Made by a program: the position numbers and the translations under genes. From contig CALIDR010000043.1 of assembly GCA_938022295.1 (NCBI GenBank), positions 1-9,516 of the forward strand: a stretch of DNA of 9,516 nt, read 5' to 3'. The stretch comes from an uncultured Burkholderiaceae bacterium. GTDB taxonomy: Bacteria > Pseudomonadota > Gammaproteobacteria > Burkholderiales > Burkholderiaceae_C. Under the pieces are notes generated by a model. The model made no database searches. It was not told where the DNA came from and saw only the letters and a program-made list of their open reading frames with translations. Positions 6,401 through 9,516 of this stretch are shown here, one piece after another (the first letter of the stretch is position 1; each line of letters opens with the position of its first letter).

Positions 6401-6660
6401 TCGTCACCCACCGCCAGCGCCCCGAGACGGCCAAAGGTGTCGTCTTCGTGACGCTCGAGGACGAGACCGGCGCCGTCAACGTCATCGTCTGGCCGCAGGT
6501 CGTCGAGCGGCAGCGCAAGCCGCTGCTGGCCGCCTCGCTGCTCACCGTCTATGGCGTGTGGCAGGCCGAAGGCGAGGTGATGCACCTGGTGGCGAAGAAG
6601 CTCGTCGACCACACGGCGCTGCTGCAGGGGCTGGCGGCGAGGAGCCGCGACTTCCGCTGA
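3469..6660 (+). CDS. dnaE2: Error-prone DNA polymerase DnaE2 (ImuC)
   Basis: This is a complete 1063-aa C-family polymerase, usual length for DnaE2. Together with ImuA/ImuB it performs SOS-induced, mutagenic translesion synthesis. Order seen: PHP domain from residue 5 ('ELHCRSNFSFLTGASHPEEL'; only one His of the usual metal cluster is kept in the first motif, H9, consistent with lack of proofreading); polymerase core with catalytic D406 and D408 (PDIDVDFEH) and D557 (LIKVDLLALGM); 'RPGPIQGGMVHPYLRR'; 'LRRAMAAWKRRGG' and 'GFGEYGFPESHAASFALLVY' (about 744-763), which are strong DnaE2 signatures; an HhH region about 830-900; and an OB-fold about 970-1045 (VTLEDETGAVNVIVWP). Translation starts at ATG 3469, where the homology begins; no Shine-Dalgarno sequence is visible. 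imuA and imuB, its usual upstream partners, are replaced here by intI and the ATPase gene. I see no own LexA box. Confidence 0.97.
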   Translation: MLPAYAELHCRSNFSFLTGASHPEELVQRAHALGYAALAITDEGSLAGVVRAHAEAKRVGLHLIVGAEMRLAATAPATGAKKSTAPAGADTPDMRLVLLAQTRRGYGNLAQWITVARRRAPKGRYAAYRSDLEGRVPHAPTLAGLPDCLALLVADAAQPFEAVFAQAMWLKTWFGHGVDGRAALALPQRLHAHDDVLADTVQRVAALTGLPVVATGDVLMHARSRKALQDVLTATRLRLPVAQCGFALAPNAEQHLRPRQRLAALYRPEWLEATVRLAARCAFSLDELRYEYPQEIVPEGHTPASWLRALTEEGLVRRFPHGTPAKVRAQVEHELALIGRLRYEPYFLTVADLVQWARAQGILCQGRGSAANSAVCYALGVTEVDPARMSLLFERFVSAERHEPPDIDVDFEHQRREEVIQYVYRKYGRHRAALTAVVISYRPRSALRDVGRALGIDLDRIDAVAKSQQWWDGRGVDAERLREHGFDPDAPVCRLWAELTRQLVGFPRHLSQHPGGFVIARDDLARLVPVENAAMDGRSVIQWDKDDLDALGLIKVDLLALGMLSAIRRALGFVGAKVGKPFEMQDVPAEDPAVYAMLQRGDSVGTFQVESRAQMSMLPRLKPANFYDLVIEVAIVRPGPIQGGMVHPYLRRRCGDEPVTYPSAEVKQALERTLGVPIFQEQVMQLAILAADFTPGEADQLRRAMAAWKRRGGLGPFHERLVGRMVAKGYARDYAEAIFRQIEGFGEYGFPESHAASFALLVYVSAWLKCHHPDAFLAALLNSQPMGFYAPAQLVRDAREHGVRVRPVDVTVSDWDTTLEPDGEGGPLHAVRLGLNRVAGLAEDAARRLVAARAEAPFASVEDLARRARLDAHALAALARADALRPLAGHRRDAAWVVAGVDTRATAMLRATRTHEAPAALPAPDAADTVLADYRALGLSLHAHPVALLRAQLAAYRVQPAAVLRGYRHGQLARASGLVTHRQRPETAKGVVFVTLEDETGAVNVIVWPQVVERQRKPLLAASLLTVYGVWQAEGEVMHLVAKKLVDHTALLQGLAARSRDFR

Positions 6661-6683
6661 CAGCGGCAGGCGGCTCCTACAAT
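6657..6683 (+). promoter_or_regulatory. Putative promoter of the hicBA operon
   Basis: TACAAT (6678-6683) in the context CTACAATC is a good sigma-70 -10 box of the kind common in Burkholderiales. CTGACA (6657-6662), overlapping the dnaE2 stop, matches 5 of 6 positions of the -35 consensus, but the spacer is only 15 bp. The predicted start is about 12 nt before the hicB ATG. An independent promoter is expected for a toxin-antitoxin pair. Confidence 0.5.
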
Positions 6684-6701
6684 CGGCGGCGGAGGCGCGC
6701 G

Positions 6702-6908
6702 ATGAACTTCACGCTGGAATGCGAACGCGAAGACGACGGCCGCTGGCTCGCCGAAGTCCCGCAGCTGCCCGGCGTGCTCGCCTACGGCGCATCGCAGGCC
6801 GAGGCGATGGCCAGGGCCGAAGTGCTGGCCTTGCGCGTGCTGGCCGACCGCCTCGAGCACGGTGAAGCGCAGCCGACCGACATCCGCATCTCGCTCACGG
6901 CGGCATGA
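6702..6908 (+). CDS. hicB: HicB-family antitoxin (short form)
   Basis: The 68-aa product would neutralise the HicA toxin by direct binding. It shows the partial RNase H-like HicB fold: first strand 'MNFTLECEREDDGRWLAEVPQLPGVLAYG' pattern (1-29) with the conserved D-G-x-W and L-P-G-V, followed by the helix 'SQAEAMARAEVLALRVLADR' (31-50). It ends at …ISLTAA without the C-terminal ribbon-helix-helix or HTH domain that longer HicB proteins use to repress their promoter, so autoregulation by HicB alone is doubtful. ATG 6702 is fixed by GGAGG (6691-6695) 6 nt upstream. It is first in the pair, and its stop TGA overlaps the hicA ATG (ATGA), so the two genes are translationally coupled. The order antitoxin-toxin is one of the two known arrangements. 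Confidence 0.88.
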   Translation: MNFTLECEREDDGRWLAEVPQLPGVLAYGASQAEAMARAEVLALRVLADRLEHGEAQPTDIRISLTAA

Positions 6909-7117
6909 CGTCGTGGCCGGCGGCAAAGGCCAAGCGCGTGCTGGCCTCGTTGCAGGCCCTCGGGTGGCGCGTCAAGCGGCAGACGGGTTCGCACCGGGTC
7001 TTGTCACGCGAAGGCTGGCCCGACGTGGTGTTCGCGTTCCACGACGGCGACGAGATCGGACCGAAGATGCTGGCCCGCATCGCCAAGCACACCGGACTCG
7101 CACCGCACGACCTGTAG
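6905..7117 (+). CDS. hicA: HicA-family toxin (mRNA interferase, YcfA-like)
   Basis: This 70-aa protein has the normal HicA length. It has the double-stranded-RNA-binding-like fold signature: 'AKRVLASLQALGWRVKRQTGSHRVLSREG' (9-37), with the catalytic His at H30 in the G-S-H motif, and the C-terminal 'IGPKMLARIAKHTGL' helix (51-65), matching the usual I-x-x-G-x-L/M-x-x-I-x-K. HicA cleaves mRNA independently of the ribosome when free of HicB. It overlaps hicB by 4 nt (ATGA). All key residues seem intact, so the module is likely active or recently so. Such pairs stabilise genomic islands or act in stress and phage defence; which applies here cannot be told. Confidence 0.9.
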   Translation: MTSWPAAKAKRVLASLQALGWRVKRQTGSHRVLSREGWPDVVFAFHDGDEIGPKMLARIAKHTGLAPHDL

Positions 7118-7139
7118 GCGCACGCACCGCGCGCTCCCG

Positions 7140-7796
7140 ATGAACGACGACATCGAACTCCTGCCCACCGGCCGCCCCGAGCAGCTGATGATCCTGCTGC
7201 ACGGCCGCGGCCAGGACGCGGCGGCGATGCTGCCGCTGGCACGCGCGTTCCGCCACGAGTTCGCCCAGGCGGCGCTGCTGCTGCCGCAGCAGGGGCTGGC
7301 CGAGGCGGGCACCGCCGACGACCTCGCCGCGCGCGTCGCGGCAGCATTGCCGCGCTTCACGCGCTGGGTGCGCGACGCGCAGCAGCGGCTGGGCGCCACG
7401 CCGCAGGCCACCGCGCTGGTGGGCTTCGGCGAGGGCGCGACGCTGGCGCTCGAGGCGGCGAGCGCCGACGACGGCATCGCCGGGCGCGTCGTCGCGTTCG
7501 GCGGCGGCTACGCCACGCTGCCGGCACAGGCGCCGGCGCTGACGACGCTGCACTTCCTGCACGGCAGCGCCGACGCCGCGCACCCGGTGGCCGCGGCGCG
7601 GCGCACGCTCGAGCACCTCGGCGTGCTGCACGGCGACGCCACGCTCGACGTCGCGCAGGGCGTGGGCCACGAGGTGCACCCGGCGCTCGTCGACTGCGCG
7701 ATCCACCGCCTCACCCACCACATCCCGCACCGCACCTGGCGTGCCGCGCTCGGCGCCCTGCCGCCTTCGGCGCGCGGCGGCCGCACCGACGACTGA
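7140..7796 (+). CDS. YpfH-like alpha/beta-hydrolase lacking the serine nucleophile
   Basis: The 218-aa protein resembles the carboxylesterase/phospholipase family of E. coli YpfH: 'LMILLHGRGQDAAAMLPLARAF' (oxyanion region), 'ATALVGFGEGATLALEA', 'VVAFGGGYATLP', 'LHFLHGSAD', 'GVGHEVHPALVDCAIHRLTHHIP'. In YpfH and relatives the nucleophile elbow is G-F-S-Q-G; here it is G-F-G-E-G, with Gly97 (codon GGC 7428-7430) where Ser is expected. The likely acid D145 and base H177 are retained. The segment that normally carries a W-F(-S/D) loop is shortened (about residues 50-62). The protein is therefore probably not an active serine hydrolase and may be a binding protein or pseudoenzyme; the frame is intact and codon use normal, so it is not a decayed gene. 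It starts 23 nt after hicA without a clear Shine-Dalgarno sequence and is probably co-transcribed with yaaA 3 nt downstream. Confidence 0.85.
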   Translation: MNDDIELLPTGRPEQLMILLHGRGQDAAAMLPLARAFRHEFAQAALLLPQQGLAEAGTADDLAARVAAALPRFTRWVRDAQQRLGATPQATALVGFGEGATLALEAASADDGIAGRVVAFGGGYATLPAQAPALTTLHFLHGSADAAHPVAAARRTLEHLGVLHGDATLDVAQGVGHEVHPALVDCAIHRLTHHIPHRTWRAALGALPPSARGGRTDD

Positions 7797-7799
7797 CCC

Positions 7800-8582
7800 A
7801 TGCTGTACCTGCTGTCGCCCGCCAAGACGCTCGACTACGAGACCCCCACGCCGCCCGCCCTGCTCGAACGCGCGACGAAGCCGCCATTCGTCGCCCGCTC
7901 GGCGGCGCTGATCGACGTGCTGAAGGCGAAGACGCCGGCCGAGGTCGCGTCGCTGATGTCGCTGTCGGACCCGCTCGCGCAGCTCAACGTCGCGCGCTAC
8001 GGCGCGTGGCGCCGGACGTTCACGCCGAAGAACAGCAAGCCGGCGGTGCTCGCGTTCGCCGGCGACGTCTACGACGGCCTCGACGCCGGCACGCTGACGC
8101 TCGACGACTTCGAGTGGGCGCAGCAGCACCTGGTGATCCTGTCGGGGCTGTACGGCGCGTTGCGTCCGCTCGACCTGATGCAGCCGTACCGGCTCGAGAT
8201 GGGCACCAAGCTGCACACCGACGCCGCCGAGGACCTCTACGGCTTCTGGGGCGATGCGATCGCCGAGCACCTGAACCGGCGCCTGAAGGGCGACGAGCAC
8301 CCGATCGTCGTCAACCTCGCGTCGCAGGAGTACGCGAAGGCCGCCTTGCGCCCGGCGCTGAAGGCACGCGTGATCGACTGCGTGTTCGAGGACTGGAAGG
8401 GCGGCCAGTACAAGGTGATCAGCTTCTTCGCCAAGCGCGCCCGCGGCGCGATGGCGCGCCACGCGATCCGCCACCGCATCGACACGCCGAAGAAGCTCGA
8501 ACGCTTTGCCGACGACGGCTACGCGTTCGACGCCGCCGCGTCCACGGCCGACCGCCTCGTCTTCCGCCGCCGGCAGGCGTGA
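7800..8582 (+). CDS. yaaA: Peroxide stress resistance protein YaaA
   Basis: The 260-aa protein matches the YaaA/DUF328 family (E. coli YaaA about 258 aa) along its full length: N-terminal 'MLYLLSPAKTLDYETP' (1-16), 'LSGLYGALRPLDLMQPYRLEMGT' near the middle (about 117-139), 'NLASQEYAKA' and 'VISFFAKRARGAMARH' (about 206-221). In E. coli YaaA lowers free intracellular iron and protects DNA from Fenton damage during peroxide stress, and it binds DNA. It follows the hydrolase gene by 3 nt, has no clear Shine-Dalgarno sequence, and is probably translated by coupling. No convincing terminator follows it. No OxyR-type site could be identified. Confidence 0.96.
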   Translation: MLYLLSPAKTLDYETPTPPALLERATKPPFVARSAALIDVLKAKTPAEVASLMSLSDPLAQLNVARYGAWRRTFTPKNSKPAVLAFAGDVYDGLDAGTLTLDDFEWAQQHLVILSGLYGALRPLDLMQPYRLEMGTKLHTDAAEDLYGFWGDAIAEHLNRRLKGDEHPIVVNLASQEYAKAALRPALKARVIDCVFEDWKGGQYKVISFFAKRARGAMARHAIRHRIDTPKKLERFADDGYAFDAAASTADRLVFRRRQA

Positions 8583-8877
8583 CGCCGCCTGGCACCGCTG
8601 CGGCGGGCAGAGCCGGATCGGCGCCCGCGACATCGCCGCCTGTGCCGGCGTCGTGCGCGCCGATTCCGCGGACGCGCACGCCGGCCGCACCGATGGCCTC
8701 ACCGGCGCCCGCACCAGATTGCCGTGCAGGGCCCGGCCGCCGGAACGGCCGACGCCGTGCCGCGTCTCAACAGCCGCGAACCGCGGCGGCTCGAGGACTT
8801 CGGGGGCGCGCACGCCGACGGCCGGCGTTGACCGGGCACCGCGACGCACATCGGGGTAACCCTAGAATCTTCCGAAC
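8583..8877. other. Intergenic stretch, no gene recognised
   Basis: The 295 bp between yaaA and hemX are as GC-rich as the surroundings. Both strands have open frames, but their translations are low-complexity Arg/Ala/Pro strings without recognisable motifs. I looked for the end of a hemD gene, which commonly precedes hemX, and did not find one. Short GC inverted repeats are present (for example CGCCGC 8583-8588 with GCGGCG 8600-8605) but none has a T-tract. The right end holds the likely hemX promoter. Confidence 0.6.
8863..8868 (+). promoter_or_regulatory. Putative -10 box of hemX
   Basis: TAGAAT (8863-8868), in the context CCTAGAATC, matches the sigma-70 -10 consensus at 5 of 6 positions. 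No good -35 is found at 16-18 bp; TTGACC at 8828-8833 is 29 bp away, too far. With the -10 ending 9 nt before GTG 8878, transcription would start at or within about 3 nt of the start codon, giving a leaderless or nearly leaderless message. Confidence 0.45.
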
Positions 8878-9516
8878 GTGACATCGAACGCCGCACCGCC
8901 GACCCCGACGCCACCGGCCGAGCCGCCGGCGCCGCCGCCGGCGGGCCTGCCGCCGCGTCTCGTCGCGGCCGTCGTCGCCGCTGCGCTGCTCCTCGGCGCA
9001 GCGGGCCTCGTCGTCGCCTGGCAGGCGCAGCAGCGCGTGCAGCGGCTCGAGCAGGAGCTGGTGCGCCGCCAGCAGGACGCCGGCACCGCCGCCGCCGAGG
9101 CGCGCGTGCTGGCCGACCAGGCGCAGGACGCGGCGCGCGACGCCGTGGCCCGCGTGACGCTGCTCGACGCGCGCCTGGCCGAGACGACCAGCCAGCGCAG
9201 CCAGATCGAGGAAGCATTGCAGGCGCTCACGCGAACGCGCGACGACAACGTGCTCGCCGACCTCGACGCCGCGGTGCGGCTGGCCACCCAGTTCGCGACC
9301 CTCACCGGCAGCACCGAGCCGCTGCTGCGCACGCTGCGCGACGCCGACGCGCGGCTGGCGGCGCTCAACCAGCCGCGCCTGGAGCGCGTGCGGCGCGCGA
9401 TCGGGCGCGACGTCGAGCGCCTGTCGGCGGCCGGCAGCGTCGACGTCGCCACGCTCACCGCGCGCGTCGACGACGTCGTGCGCCAGGTCGACGAACTGCC
9501 GATGCTCGCGCCGGCC
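8878..9516 (+). CDS. hemX: HemX family protein (putative uroporphyrinogen-III C-methyltransferase-like), 3' end outside the window
   Basis: An open frame of 213 codons runs from GTG 8878 to the window end. The frame is closed upstream by TAG at 8863-8865, so GTG 8878 is the only reasonable start. Seen: a cytoplasmic Pro/Ala-rich N-terminus (5-26), one membrane helix (about 28-48), a long coiled-coil region rich in Gln/Glu/Arg/Ala (about 50-120), then the HemX domain with 'DLDAAVRLATQFATLTGS', 'LRDADARLAALNQPRLERVRRAIGRDVERL' and 'VRQVDELPML'. HemX is a membrane-anchored protein usually encoded after hemC and hemD in haem synthesis operons; despite its frequent name it has no shown methyltransferase activity. 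The absence of hemC/hemD directly upstream is unusual. There is no Shine-Dalgarno sequence; see the -10 box 9 nt upstream. Confidence 0.88.
   Translation, partial: MTSNAAPPTPTPPAEPPAPPPAGLPPRLVAAVVAAALLLGAAGLVVAWQAQQRVQRLEQELVRRQQDAGTAAAEARVLADQAQDAARDAVARVTLLDARLAETTSQRSQIEEALQALTRTRDDNVLADLDAAVRLATQFATLTGSTEPLLRTLRDADARLAALNQPRLERVRRAIGRDVERLSAAGSVDVATLTARVDDVVRQVDELPMLAPA

Noticed and set aside
3274..6612. Very long open frame on the minus strand opposite dnaE2 (1112 codons)
   Set aside because: Arg/Ala/His/Gln-rich translation with no recognisable domain, lying wholly antisense to an intact DnaE2. Long antisense frames are expected in GC-rich genes.
3423..6701. Plus-strand open frame running through dnaE2 in another frame and into hicB
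   Set aside because: Only its last 68 codons (from 6702) are a real gene with a ribosome binding site; the rest is an Arg/Ala/Pro-rich shadow of dnaE2.
8583..8605. Hairpin after yaaA as a terminator
   Set aside because: The stem is only 6 bp with an 11-nt loop and no T-tract; such pairs are expected by chance in GC-rich DNA.
6972..8849. Long minus-strand open frame (625 codons) opposite hicA, the hydrolase gene and yaaA
   Set aside because: Low-complexity translation without motifs, antisense to three recognised genes; a GC-driven artefact.
8583..8877. Remnant of hemD upstream of hemX
   Set aside because: None of the frames shows HemD motifs; there is no support beyond the expected gene order.
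1..9516. tRNA, rRNA, CRISPR array or insertion sequence
   Set aside because: No tRNA-like cloverleaf or CCA-ending element, no rRNA stretch, no regularly spaced repeat/spacer array (the 30-bp repeats are too few and lack spacers), and no transposase other than the integron integrase was recognised.

Overview
The window is mostly GC-rich DNA with the gene content and codon style of a betaproteobacterium, probably Burkholderiales of the Rubrivivax/Leptothrix type. This placement is an inference from the class-1-like integron integrase, a 'CTACAAT'-style -10 box, and the DnaE2, YaaA and HemX homologues. No species can be named. The left ~460 bases are visibly less GC-rich, as expected of captured DNA.

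Left part (1-2197): the end of an integron in the standard divergent layout. The integrase gene intI (1154-2197) reads rightward. Its cassette array reads leftward, on the minus strand. Going away from intI there is an attI region (about 982-1065), a 526-bp cassette for a VOC/glyoxalase-fold protein (462-987) closed by a typical attC site (456-515), then a second cassette cut by the window edge that encodes a coiled-coil lipoprotein. The intI promoter carries a perfect CTGT-N8-ACAG LexA (SOS) box. Between attI and intI lie two phased palindromes within a 30-bp repeat.

Middle (2202-6660): an AAA ATPase of the AAA_14/DUF4143 type starts 4 nt after intI, and a palindrome spans the junction. It is followed by a complete dnaE2 (imuC), the error-prone DNA polymerase of the SOS mutasome. 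imuA and imuB are not in the window. All three genes point the same way, and the only SOS box I see is in front of intI. Cassette shuffling and mutagenic DNA synthesis may therefore share one DNA-damage signal, unless the hairpin before dnaE2 ends transcription.

Right part (6661-9516): a compact hicB-hicA toxin-antitoxin pair with its own likely promoter; a YpfH-like alpha/beta-hydrolase whose serine nucleophile is replaced by glycine; yaaA (peroxide stress) 3 nt after it; about 295 bp with no recognisable gene; and the first 213 codons of hemX, which starts at GTG a few bases after a -10-like box. hemX is not directly preceded by hemC or hemD.

The most interesting points are the SOS-box/intI/ATPase/dnaE2 arrangement, the phased palindromes at attI, the palindrome that supplies the stop codon of intI and abuts the ATPase start, and the nucleophile-less hydrolase.
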